Of a DNA stretch of 17,188 nt, positions 8,545 through 14,960 are shown piece by piece. This DNA comes from Acidobacteriota bacterium (GTDB taxonomy: Bacteria; Actinomycetota; Acidimicrobiia; Acidimicrobiales; SHLQ01). Each line of letters opens with the position of its first letter. Position 1 is the stretch's first letter. Made by a program: the position numbers and the translations under genes. The DNA is taken from assembly GCA_022562835.1 (NCBI GenBank), contig JADFOM010000018.1:1-17188 (forward strand). The letters run 5' to 3'. The notes beneath the pieces are model-generated. The model saw only the letters and a list, made by a program, of their open reading frames with translations. It was not told the origin of the DNA and did not search any database.

Positions 8545-9120
8545 CTAATCGCTGACATCGTCGATCAAGCCAATGTCACCATCTTCTCGCAGGTAGACCA
8601 CTGCCGCACGACCGGTCTCGACGTTGTGGAAGAAGAAGAAGTCGTGTCCGACAAGATCCATTCGCTCCGCCGCGTCCTGAGGCGAAATCGTATCGATGTC
8701 AAACCTCTTCGCCTTGACGATCTTGGCGGTTGAGTCGTCTTGTTCGCTTGTTTCTCCGTCCGCTTCGATGGCGGGGACATCGCCGTTTTGGCGAATCGTT
8801 TCGCCATCTCCGTGATGCCGTTTCTGGAGCCGCGTCTTGAGCTTGCGCATCTGACGTTCGACCCTGGCCAAAGCCCTATCGAACGCGACCGCCTCGTCGG
8901 GCCCCTCGACCTTTGCCCTGACGTAGTGACCGTGACCGGTCACCGTGATCTCACACATGTCCTTCTTGTCGGAGTGTCGATGGTGGCGGTCTTCGGAGAA
9001 ATGAACCTCGGCGCGATCGAGACCGCTCACGAAACGATCGAGTCTTGTCACCTTGTCCTCGACGATCGACGCGAAGTCGGTGTCGAGATCAACCCTGCGA
9101 GAACTAACCCTTACCTCCAT
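8545..9120 (-). CDS. hpf: Ribosome hibernation promoting factor, long form (HPF/RaiA)
   Basis: 191 aa from the ATG at 9120. The N-terminal RaiA-type domain (about 1-110) starts MEVRVSSRRVDLDTDFASIVEDKVTRL and binds the 30S decoding region. A variable acidic linker follows (about 112-135), then the C-terminal dimerisation domain (about 136-191) with KRFDIDTISPQDAAERMDLVGHDFFFF. The two-domain long form makes 100S ribosome dimers by itself. The frame is open upstream to 9285, but GAGGAG lies just before the 9120 ATG and the extra 55 residues have no family resemblance, so I take 9120 as the start. It lies between comF and secA, as in Mycobacterium (Rv3242c-Rv3240c) and, for hpf-secA, in Bacillus. 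Confidence 0.93.
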   Translation of the reverse strand: MEVRVSSRRVDLDTDFASIVEDKVTRLDRFVSGLDRAEVHFSEDRHHRHSDKKDMCEITVTGHGHYVRAKVEGPDEAVAFDRALARVERQMRKLKTRLQKRHHGDGETIRQNGDVPAIEADGETSEQDDSTAKIVKAKRFDIDTISPQDAAERMDLVGHDFFFFHNVETGRAAVVYLREDGDIGLIDDVSD

Positions 9121-9273
9121 GGCACTCCTCTCTATGCCGCGACAGTGCGCGACAGATAGATGGTCATGTGTTCTTGGCTCTTGTGCACCATGTAGCTGAC
9201 CGCAAGCCCCGGTCTCGACCCGCGCATGCGGATTCTGTGTCGCCCGCCTGCGGGGCATCAGAGGCCGAGTTGT

Positions 9274-9287
9274 CGTTGAGATCAACG
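9274..9287 (-). repeat. Small hairpin in hpf leader
   Basis: Perfectly palindromic 14-mer reading CGTTGATCTCAACG on the minus strand: a 5-bp stem with 4-nt loop. It lies 2 nt beyond the stop of the MKSQLW mini-ORF and about 150 nt upstream of hpf. It could be a leader RNA hairpin or a protein-binding site; the function is unknown. Confidence 0.3.
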
Positions 9288-9289
9288 AG

Positions 9290-9310
9290 TCACCACAGCT
9301 GGCTCTTCAT
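9290..9310 (-). CDS. Possible six-codon leader peptide upstream of hpf
   Basis: A very short frame ATG...TGA encoding MKSQLW. A strong Shine-Dalgarno sequence (GGGGAGG) ends 5 nt before the ATG, a better site than many of the large genes here have. It sits in the 235-bp comF-hpf gap, about 170 nt before hpf, and a small perfect dyad (9274-9287, CGTTG/CAACG) begins just after its stop. It could be a translated leader that controls hpf, or a chance ORF. No conservation data are available. Confidence 0.25.
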   Translation of the reverse strand: MKSQLW

Positions 9311-9355
9311 TGGCACCTCCCCAGTGTGCCTCGAATTTACATCGCGTGCCATCGT

Positions 9356-9937
9356 TCAACGTTTAGGCGTAGCTGCGACGACAACGCCGTACACATCCGT
9401 TGCTCCCGCACCACGCAAAACCCTGGCAGCAGATCGAAATGAGGCGCCGGTGGTGATGACGTCATCTACCAGCACAACCCGGCGATCGACCTTGGAGCGC
9501 GTCGCGAACGCCACGTTTGCACCTCTCAGGGAGGCACTTCTACCAACTTGTTCGCCTTTGTCTGTCCTTTTGAGCAATTTCCGTGCAGGAATTCGCATTT
9601 CTTTAGCCAAACGTCTCGCCAAAATGGCCGCGTGATCAAATCCATTTCTTCGTCTTGAAGTAGACGACGCCGGGATCCATGTGCACACCGCAGGGCGAGA
9701 CACTTCAAGCAATCGTTGAAGGTTGAGGGCGATCCAGGCTGTGGCGTCTCGGTGGCCTCGGTACTTCAACGCACGAACCAGCTCGCGTCCGTTGCCGCTG
9801 TATGACACCAGTGCAACCATGTCGGTGCATCCGTCGGGCACGACGAGGCCTCTGGGAGCCTGCATCGAGCCAATGCAGTCGACACATGGCGACGGCCCAT
9901 AGCTGAGACAGATCGGGCAGCGGCGTCCGAAGATCAT
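9356..9937 (-). CDS. ComF family phosphoribosyltransferase-like protein
   Basis: 193 aa. An N-terminal zinc-finger-like pair CPIC (C7, C10) and CVDC (C18, C21) is followed by a type I phosphoribosyltransferase fold with the PRPP-binding loop VVLVDDVITTGAS at 154-166. RRRNGFDHA is the family's R-R-GF-QA block. ComFC-type proteins aid DNA uptake in naturally competent bacteria, but the family is widespread and often of unknown role outside them; no other competence gene is visible here. The start is ATG at 9937 with no SD. A TAACGT hexamer ends 8 nt before the ATG, so leaderless translation is possible but unproven. The gene's middle part (about 9540-9680) is more AT-rich than its neighbours. 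Confidence 0.88.
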   Translation of the reverse strand: MIFGRRCPICLSYGPSPCVDCIGSMQAPRGLVVPDGCTDMVALVSYSGNGRELVRALKYRGHRDATAWIALNLQRLLEVSRPAVCTWIPASSTSRRRNGFDHAAILARRLAKEMRIPARKLLKRTDKGEQVGRSASLRGANVAFATRSKVDRRVVLVDDVITTGASFRSAARVLRGAGATDVYGVVVAATPKR

Positions 9938-10041
9938 GTACAGCGACGTTAGTCATGGGCTGTGACAGCAAGCCTGACCTTTGCCTGCTCGACAGGTCCA
10001 ATTTGCTGGAGAGCGATCTCAACGCGTGCCGGTAGGCGCCG

Positions 10042-10075
10042 CAGTGGGACGCATGCCGAGGCATACGTCCCACTG
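10042..10075. terminator. Strong 34-nt hairpin, probable bidirectional terminator
   Basis: Imperfect palindrome with a 10-bp outer stem CAGTGGGACG/CGTCCCACTG, a single C/A mismatch, then an inner 5-bp stem ATGCC/GGCAT around GA. It stands between the small acidic ORF (stop at 10122) and comF (start at 9937). There is no T-run on either side, which is common for actinobacterial intrinsic terminators. Its near-symmetry would also suit a regulatory RNA hairpin or a dyad-binding protein. It is the strongest inverted repeat I found outside genes. Confidence 0.5.
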
Positions 10076-10121
10076 ACCTATAGGCGGGATGAGTCACTCT
10101 TTGATGAGTGGACGGAGTCGA

Positions 10122-10397
10122 CTACTCACCCTCTGGGGTGGCCGCAGGTGAAGCTGCCGCTTCTTCTGCGACCGGGACTTCTTCGGTTGAGCTGTCTTGT
10201 TCGACAACGATGGGATCCTCAACGTTGGGGACCGTCTCGCTGCTGCCGGCTTCTTCGCTGTTGGCGGAGTCCTCGGGCAGCAATGGGTCTGTAAGCGGTT
10301 CTTGCACAACCTTTGCTGTGCCAGCGCCGACCGGCTCCGGCGCCGCATGCGCTGCGTCGTACGTTGAGTGGCGACTATTCTTGTTACGAGCGCGCAT
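10122..10397 (-). CDS. Hypothetical small acidic protein
   Basis: 91 aa, not recognised. The first 15 residues are basic and polar (MRARNKNSRHSTYDA). The rest is low-complexity, rich in Glu, Ala, Pro, Val and Ser, and ends in runs such as EEVPVAEEAAASPAATPEGE, so it is probably disordered. No membrane segment, no cysteines, no motif. A GGAGAG lies 11 nt before the ATG, rather far for an SD. Third-position GC is roughly like that of neighbouring genes, which favours a real gene. Opposite-strand and other-frame ORFs over the same bases read as Ser-rich or Arg-rich shadows. It is flanked by a candidate promoter on one side and a strong hairpin on the other. Function unknown. Confidence 0.45.
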   Translation of the reverse strand: MRARNKNSRHSTYDAAHAAPEPVGAGTAKVVQEPLTDPLLPEDSANSEEAGSSETVPNVEDPIVVEQDSSTEEVPVAEEAAASPAATPEGE

Positions 10398-10518
10398 CGC
10401 GGTAATGACTCTCCATCTCGCCCTGATCCGACCTAGCTTCCGCTCACGCCCTAATCCGCGTGCCGAAACTCATCGCCCAGAGTCTCCAGATTGCAACTTG
10501 CCTACTTGCCAGATGGCT

Positions 10519-10524
10519 AGAATA
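10519..10524 (-). promoter_or_regulatory. Candidate -10 box for the small acidic ORF
   Basis: TATTCT on the minus strand in the most AT-rich part of the gap. It would start a transcript near 10512 with a leader of about 115 nt before the ATG at 10397. No good -35 hexamer lies at 17 bp (ATCACC), which is tolerable for actinobacterial promoters. Weak evidence. Confidence 0.25.
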
Positions 10525-10660
10525 ACACAGCGGTTCACAGAGGTGATGCATTCGAACCAAAACACTCACTGTGTGCGTTGGACCAGGATCACGGACGCTC
10601 ACTCTCCATGACCACGCGGTCACCGAACGACACCAACAGTACTACGCCGATACACGCGAG

Positions 10661-10686
10661 ATGGGCGCCGCCTACGCGACGCCCAT
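10661..10686 (-). terminator. Candidate ahcY terminator hairpin
   Basis: An 11-bp stem, ATGGGCGTCGC with GCGGCGCCCAT (one G-U wobble), and a 4-nt loop, about 50 nt downstream of the ahcY stop on the minus strand. It is very stable by inspection, but no T-run follows. It is placed where a terminator is expected. Confidence 0.45.
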
Positions 10687-10735
10687 AGCTCAACTCTCGG
10701 AGATGGTCAGCGCCGAGACACCAACCGCTGCACGA

Positions 10736-12169
10736 TCAGTAGCGGTAGTGCTCCGGCTTGTAGGGGCCGTCTACCGCGATGCCGAGGTAGTCGGCCTGAT
10801 CCTTGCTCAAGGTTGTCAGCTTCACACCCAATGCATCGAGATGAAGTCGAGCGACTTCCTCATCGAGCAACTTGGGCAAGGTCACCACGTCGGTGCCGTA
10901 GCTCTCGGCGTTCTTGTGAAGCTCGATCTGGGCCAGCACCTGATTGGTGAAGCTGCACGACATCACGAAGCTCGGATGACCGGTCGCGTTGCCGAGGTTA
11001 AGCAGTCTTCCCTCGCTCAACATGATGATCGAATGCCCGTCGGGGAACACGAACTCGTCGACCTGCGGTTTGATGTTGACCCGCTGGACATCGGACATCT
11101 TGGCCAGGCCGGCCATGTCGATTTCGTTGTCGAAGTGGCCAATGTTTCCAACTACGGCCTGGTGCTTCATCCGAGCCATGTGCTCGGCTGTGATGATGTC
11201 CTTACAGCCGGTAGTGGTGACGTAAATGTCGGCCTCGTCGAGGACAGCCTCGAGCGTGTTGACCTCGTAACCCTGCATTACCGCCTGCAATGCACAAATC
11301 GGATCGACCTCTGAGATGATCACACGAGCACCCTGGCCACGCAGCGACTCCGCACAGCCCTTGCCTACATCACCAAACCCGCACACCATGGCTGTCTTGC
11401 CGCCGATCATCACGTCGGTGCCCCGGTTGATTCCGTCGATAAGCGAGTGTCGGCATCCGTAGAGGTTGTCGAACTTCGACTTCGTGACTGCGTCGTTGAC
11501 ATTGATTGCCGGGAACAACAGCTCGCCGGCTTCTTTCATCTGATAGAGACGATGCACACCGGTCGTCGTTTCCTCGGACACGCCACGGATACCGCTTGCG
11601 ATCGGGCCCCAGATCTCTCCCTCCGGCTGGAGGCGGGCCAACATCTCGAGTACGACCTGCCATTCCTCGGCATCATCATCGGTCGGAGCCGGCACAGCCC
11701 CAGCCCGCTCGTATTCCGCACCCTTGTGAACGAGCTGTGTGGCATCGCCACCATCGTCGAGAATGAGGTTAGGACCGCCGTCGGGCCAACGAAGAACCTG
11801 CTCGGTGCACCACCAATACTCTTCGAGTGTCTCACCCTTCCATGCGAACACGGGAACGCCCTGGGGGTTGTCGGGTGTACCTTCGGGACCCACAGCAATC
11901 GCTGCTGCGGCATGGTCCTGTGTAGAAAAGATGTTGCAGGAGGCCCAACGGACCGTTGCGCCAAGGGCGGTCAGAGTTTCGATCAGGACCGCTGTTTGGA
12001 TCGTCATGTGCAGCGAACCCGTGATGCGGGCGCCCGCCAATGGCTGATCGTCGTAATAGCGCGCCCGAAGCTTCATCAGGCCCGGCATCTCGTGTTCCGC
12101 GAGGCGGATCTCGTTGCGACCGAACTCGGCCAGCGAGAGGTCGGCGACTTTGAAGTCGGTGAACGGCAT
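10736..12169 (-). CDS. ahcY: Adenosylhomocysteinase (S-adenosylhomocysteine hydrolase)
   Basis: 477 aa from the chosen start. It reversibly splits S-adenosylhomocysteine into adenosine and homocysteine, removing the product inhibitor of methyltransferases. Family blocks seen: substrate region SLHMTIQTA (51-59), SCNIFSTQDHAAAA, the SEETTTGVHRLYQM segment (198-211), NVNDAVTKSKFDNLYGCR with K230 and D234, the NAD motif CGFGDVGKG (263-271), and the C-terminal tail KPEHYRY. The length includes the insert typical of many bacterial and plant enzymes. The frame is open ten codons further up to a GTG at 12199, but the ATG at 12169 has AGGAG 7 nt before it, and the family N-terminus (DFKVADLSLAEFGR) follows. 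In Mycobacterium the equivalent sahH also lies near mannose-metabolism genes. Confidence 0.97.
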   Translation of the reverse strand: MPFTDFKVADLSLAEFGRNEIRLAEHEMPGLMKLRARYYDDQPLAGARITGSLHMTIQTAVLIETLTALGATVRWASCNIFSTQDHAAAAIAVGPEGTPDNPQGVPVFAWKGETLEEYWWCTEQVLRWPDGGPNLILDDGGDATQLVHKGAEYERAGAVPAPTDDDAEEWQVVLEMLARLQPEGEIWGPIASGIRGVSEETTTGVHRLYQMKEAGELLFPAINVNDAVTKSKFDNLYGCRHSLIDGINRGTDVMIGGKTAMVCGFGDVGKGCAESLRGQGARVIISEVDPICALQAVMQGYEVNTLEAVLDEADIYVTTTGCKDIITAEHMARMKHQAVVGNIGHFDNEIDMAGLAKMSDVQRVNIKPQVDEFVFPDGHSIIMLSEGRLLNLGNATGHPSFVMSCSFTNQVLAQIELHKNAESYGTDVVTLPKLLDEEVARLHLDALGVKLTTLSKDQADYLGIAVDGPYKPEHYRY

Positions 12170-12197
12170 AAAACAGCTCCTGTTGTTGTCCAAGTAC

Positions 12198-12222
12198 ACG
12201 CGCTAGGCGCGTAGCCACGCGC
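12198..12222 (-). promoter_or_regulatory. Alternative hairpins in ahcY leader
   Basis: On the minus strand three 6-nt segments follow one another: GCGCGT (12222-12217), ACGCGC (12212-12207) and GCGCGT (12203-12198), separated by GGCT and CTA. The middle segment can pair perfectly with either neighbour but not with both at once, as in attenuators and riboswitch expression platforms. The element ends 17 nt before the AGGAG ribosome-binding site of ahcY. It does not match the SAH riboswitch consensus as I remember it. Regulation is inferred from the geometry only. Confidence 0.4.
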
Positions 12223-12290
12223 GGCGACGCCGAACGTGTTGCACAGGGCTGGGGTCGTCTGACACCGTTCGTATCAGCCTGCGACCTTTG

Positions 12291-12318
12291 AGTGTAGCGC
12301 CGCTGTCACAAGCACCAA
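12291..12318 (-). promoter_or_regulatory. Candidate ahcY promoter
   Basis: TTGGTG (12318-12313) and TACACT (12296-12291) on the minus strand with a 16-bp spacer. A start near 12284 would give a leader of about 115 nt carrying the alternating hairpins. It lies in the 195-bp gap between the PGI-like gene and ahcY. The hexamers are reasonable but not strong. Confidence 0.4.
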
Positions 12319-12364
12319 GAGGTGTGCGATCTCCACACGATCAGGTTGAGCACCCAATCGGTGT

Positions 12365-13348
12365 TCAGGCGCTGATCTTTTCGAAGGCGGGAACTGGGCC
12401 GGGATCGAGACCGGCCCGGATTGCCATCTTGAGCGTGAGCGCCTGCGCCATGTCCATGAGATCGAGAAGCTGACCCAACCAACCGACACCGCCCGCCCGA
12501 AGCTCGCTCACCTCGCCAACCACCTCGACGAGTACGTCTTCGTACTGAGCAAAGAGCACGTCGTGTCCAGCCGGTTCGAAATCGTGGCGCAACAGCAGCG
12601 CCGAGAAGACCTGCCGGGTGATGTCGCCATGCAGGCCCCAACCCGCCACGTCCGAACGGAGGGCTTCACCGAGCTCCACGTCGAATGAAGGTGTCTTCAT
12701 GTCGGCGTTGAGTAACCCTTTCGTATAGTTCGCGGCTGTCGCTCCGAGCCACCCCGCGCCGTGAACAACCGGCCAGGTTGATCCGATGTTGCGCGCTGCA
12801 TCCTCGATCGCACTCACACGCGTGGCGTCTTGTCGACGTGTTGCCAGCCCGTCGGCGATCACCTCAGCATCGACGACATCACCCAGGCCGTACCGCGCTG
12901 CGACCGTCGCTGCTGCGGCGAGCAGCACAGGAACATCGCCCCGTTGGGTCGGGCCGCAGCGTACGGGCACGACCGAAGCCGTGTCCCCAGGTCGCACCGG
13001 CGGGTGGTCGCCGATCACGACCACGGTTGCGTCGGTCTCGCTCACCGTACGCAGCTGGTCGAGCGCGGAGACGTCTCCGGGTGCGACGCCAACCGCCAGC
13101 ACGGTTACGCCACCGTGTACCCAGCCAAGTCGATCTGTCCGGCCCGCAGCTCTTACGCGACCCCCGCGAGCGCCAACCGCTCCACAGAGCGCCTCAGCGA
13201 CAGCACCCGCCGAGCTTCCTGGCACAATCAACAGTTCGGGGACCCGGTCGGGTTCGGCGACGACGAGTTCAGCGGCGACCGCCACCGCATCGCGGATACG
13301 TCGAGGCATGGACTCATGCGCCGTGCCGAGACCCAACGAGTCGGTCAT
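12365..13348 (-). CDS. SIS-domain PGI/PMI-like protein, probably catalytically dead
   Basis: 327 aa, resembling the bifunctional phosphoglucose/phosphomannose isomerase family and, by position, mycobacterial Rv3256c. The C-terminal family block is clear: WPVVHGAGWLGATAANYTKG, then LNADMKTPSFDVELGEALRSD, then VAGW. In active members this block reads roughly NENAKTPAF...ELPEANHNE, with a catalytic Glu and a His 16 residues later (Glu203/His219 in the Pyrobaculum enzyme, from memory). Here those places hold A215 and R231. The usual N-terminal GMGGS sugar-phosphate loop is also altered to PGSSAG (43-48). So the fold is probably kept while isomerase activity is probably lost. The gene overlaps the Trm112-like stop by four bases (ATGA), implying translational coupling, and its neighbours suggest a role linked to mannose/glucose phosphate metabolism. 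Confidence 0.7.
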   Translation of the reverse strand: MTDSLGLGTAHESMPRRIRDAVAVAAELVVAEPDRVPELLIVPGSSAGAVAEALCGAVGARGGRVRAAGRTDRLGWVHGGVTVLAVGVAPGDVSALDQLRTVSETDATVVVIGDHPPVRPGDTASVVPVRCGPTQRGDVPVLLAAAATVAARYGLGDVVDAEVIADGLATRRQDATRVSAIEDAARNIGSTWPVVHGAGWLGATAANYTKGLLNADMKTPSFDVELGEALRSDVAGWGLHGDITRQVFSALLLRHDFEPAGHDVLFAQYEDVLVEVVGEVSELRAGGVGWLGQLLDLMDMAQALTLKMAIRAGLDPGPVPAFEKISA

Positions 13349-13587
13349 GCGGCCGGATCGAACGTGGGAGCAATCTCCTCGGTTTCGACAAGCGCCATCA
13401 GGCGGTCGTGCTCGGCGGACTCGACCGTGGTCGCCTCGTCGATCAACATCACGGGGATGTCGTCGTCGATGCGATACGTGCGGGTCAGTCGAGGGTTGTA
13501 GAGCACCTCTTCGCTTTCGAGGTAATACAAAGGACCTTTGTCCTCTGGGCAGGCCAGTACTTCCAACAGTTTCGGGTCAAGTGTCAT
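13345..13587 (-). CDS. Trm112 family protein
   Basis: 80 aa. It begins MTDL-like (MTLDPKLLEVLACPEDKGPL), then a mid region YNPRLTRTYRIDDDIPVMLIDEA, the family's typical LACP..KGPL and Y.I.dgIPvML blocks. In eukaryotes and archaea Trm112 activates several methyltransferases; bacterial members (YcaR-like) are mostly uncharacterised. Classical members bind zinc through paired cysteines, but this one has a single cysteine (C13) in the whole protein, so zinc binding is unlikely. AGGAG lies 7 nt before the ATG. It sits 15 bp after the phosphomannomutase and overlaps the PGI-like gene by 4 bp, clearly one operon. Confidence 0.85.
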   Translation of the reverse strand: MTLDPKLLEVLACPEDKGPLYYLESEEVLYNPRLTRTYRIDDDIPVMLIDEATTVESAEHDRLMALVETEEIAPTFDPAA

Positions 13588-13602
13588 CGGTAGTCTCCTC
13601 GT

Positions 13603-14949
13603 TCATCCGATCAATGCGCGGACTTCATCCACGCGTGCAGCGCACTCGGCTGCGGTTGCGGCCTCCACATTCAAGCGAAGCAGCGGTTCGGTGTTAGACG
13701 CACGCAGATTGAACCACCAGTCGCCCTCATCGACGGTCAGTCCGTCGAGATGATCGATCGCCGCGTCGCCAAAAGCGGCCTCGATGCGCACCAGCACCAC
13801 CGCAGCGTCATCCACACGAGTGTTGATCTCACCCGACGCCGAGTATCGATCGAACGGTTCGAGCATCTCTGAGAGCACTCCCCCGTGAGTAGACATTGCG
13901 CCGAGCGTCATCACCGCAGCGATCAATCCGGAATCGGCACGGTAGTTGTCAGCGAAGTAGTAGTGCGCCGAGTGCTCGCCGCCAAATACAGCGTTCGTTT
14001 CGGCCATCATCGCCTTGATAAAGGAATGCCCCACCCGAGAACGAAGAGGAACACCCCCCGCCTCGGTGATCACCTCGGGAACCGCCTTAGAACAGATCAG
14101 GTTGTAGATGACCGAACCGCCGGGATTGCGCCTCAAGATCTGATCGGCCAGCAGTGCTGTCGTCAACGACCCCGACACTCCGCCGGCGGCCTCATCGACG
14201 AGGAACACCCGATCGGCGTCACCGTCGAACGCCAGTCCGATATCAGCCGATTCGGCGAGCACCCTAGCCTTGAGGTCGATCTGATTTTCCGGGTTAATAG
14301 GATCCGCAGGGTGGTTGGGAAACGTTCCGTCGAGATCGCCATACATGAGGTCGAGGCGACACGGCAGACCGTCAAACACCGCCGGCACAACAAGACCACC
14401 CATACCGTTCGCGGTGTCAGCCACAACGTGGAACGGCTCTAGAGCATTGAGATCAACAAAAGAACGGACGTGATCGGCGAAGGCCTCGAGAAGATCGACC
14501 GAGCGCACGCTGCCTTGTTGTTCGGTAGGCACCAGAGCCTGGCGGGATGCTTCTTTGATCTCGACGAGACCGCTGTCCACACCAATCGGCCGTGCCTTGG
14601 AGAGGCAGAGCTTGATGCCGTTGTACTCAGCCGGGTTGTGCGAAGCGGTGAAGACCGCTCCTGGCATGTCGAGGGTGCCCGAGGCGAAGTACATCATGTC
14701 GGTCGAACACAACCCGATCGTCGTCACCGACACACCCTGAGACGTCACGCCCTCGATGAATGCCTCGACGAGTTCGGGACCCGACGGCCGCATGTCATGG
14801 CCGATGACGATCTCATCGCCGCCGTCGTCATGGCTCGCGACGAAACGTGCGAAGCTCGCGCCGATCGCGCGGGTCGTGGAAGCATCGATTTCGGCCCCGT
14901 AGACGCCGCGAATGTCGTATGCCTTGAAGATCGCGTCGAGGTCACCCAT
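13603..14949 (-). CDS. manB: Phosphomannomutase/phosphoglucomutase
   Basis: 448 aa, alpha-D-phosphohexomutase family, interconverting the 6-phosphate and 1-phosphate of mannose or glucose for GDP-mannose and related precursors. All four active-site loops are intact: phosphoserine loop TASHNP (S103 carries the phosphate), Mg2+ loop DGDADR (242-247), sugar-binding loop GEHSAH (324-329) and phosphate-binding loop RASNTEP (416-422). The GEHSAH loop points to a mannose/glucose rather than glucosamine mutase. There is no clear SD; it begins 11 bp after the glycosyltransferase stop, consistent with one transcript. Mycobacterial pmmA (Rv3257c) has the same neighbour downstream (Rv3256c). The symbol could equally be pmmA. 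Confidence 0.93.
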   Translation of the reverse strand: MGDLDAIFKAYDIRGVYGAEIDASTTRAIGASFARFVASHDDGGDEIVIGHDMRPSGPELVEAFIEGVTSQGVSVTTIGLCSTDMMYFASGTLDMPGAVFTASHNPAEYNGIKLCLSKARPIGVDSGLVEIKEASRQALVPTEQQGSVRSVDLLEAFADHVRSFVDLNALEPFHVVADTANGMGGLVVPAVFDGLPCRLDLMYGDLDGTFPNHPADPINPENQIDLKARVLAESADIGLAFDGDADRVFLVDEAAGGVSGSLTTALLADQILRRNPGGSVIYNLICSKAVPEVITEAGGVPLRSRVGHSFIKAMMAETNAVFGGEHSAHYYFADNYRADSGLIAAVMTLGAMSTHGGVLSEMLEPFDRYSASGEINTRVDDAAVVLVRIEAAFGDAAIDHLDGLTVDEGDWWFNLRASNTEPLLRLNVEAATAAECAARVDEVRALIG

Positions 14950-14960
14950 GGGCGATGAGG

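Larger units (their letters stand above)
10398..10735. other. 338-bp region without a convincing gene
   Basis: Lies between ahcY and the small acidic ORF. It holds a terminator-like hairpin near the ahcY stop (10661-10686), a somewhat AT-rich patch (about 10500-10580) with a candidate -10 box on the minus strand at 10519-10524, and nothing else I can recognise. A long plus-strand frame enters from 10571, but it is the antisense shadow of ahcY. Confidence 0.6.

Noticed and set aside
9121..9285. N-terminal extension of HPF to 9285
   Set aside because: The 55 extra residues have no family similarity, and the ATG at 9120 has a strong SD and the expected N-terminus.
10571..11314. Plus-strand frame of 247 codons
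   Set aside because: Antisense to ahcY, which has all its motifs on the minus strand; the plus-strand product shows no domain.
12170..12199. Upstream GTG start of ahcY at 12199
   Set aside because: It falls within the leader hairpin and lacks a ribosome-binding site, while the ATG at 12169 has AGGAG at ideal spacing.
12170..12364. SAH riboswitch upstream of ahcY
   Set aside because: The leader does not show the conserved core of the known SAH riboswitch as I remember it; only the alternating hairpins are supported.
12778..13697. Overlapping plus-strand frames of about 270-300 codons
   Set aside because: Ser/Arg/Pro-rich shadows opposite the PGI-like, Trm112 and mutase genes, with no recognisable domain.
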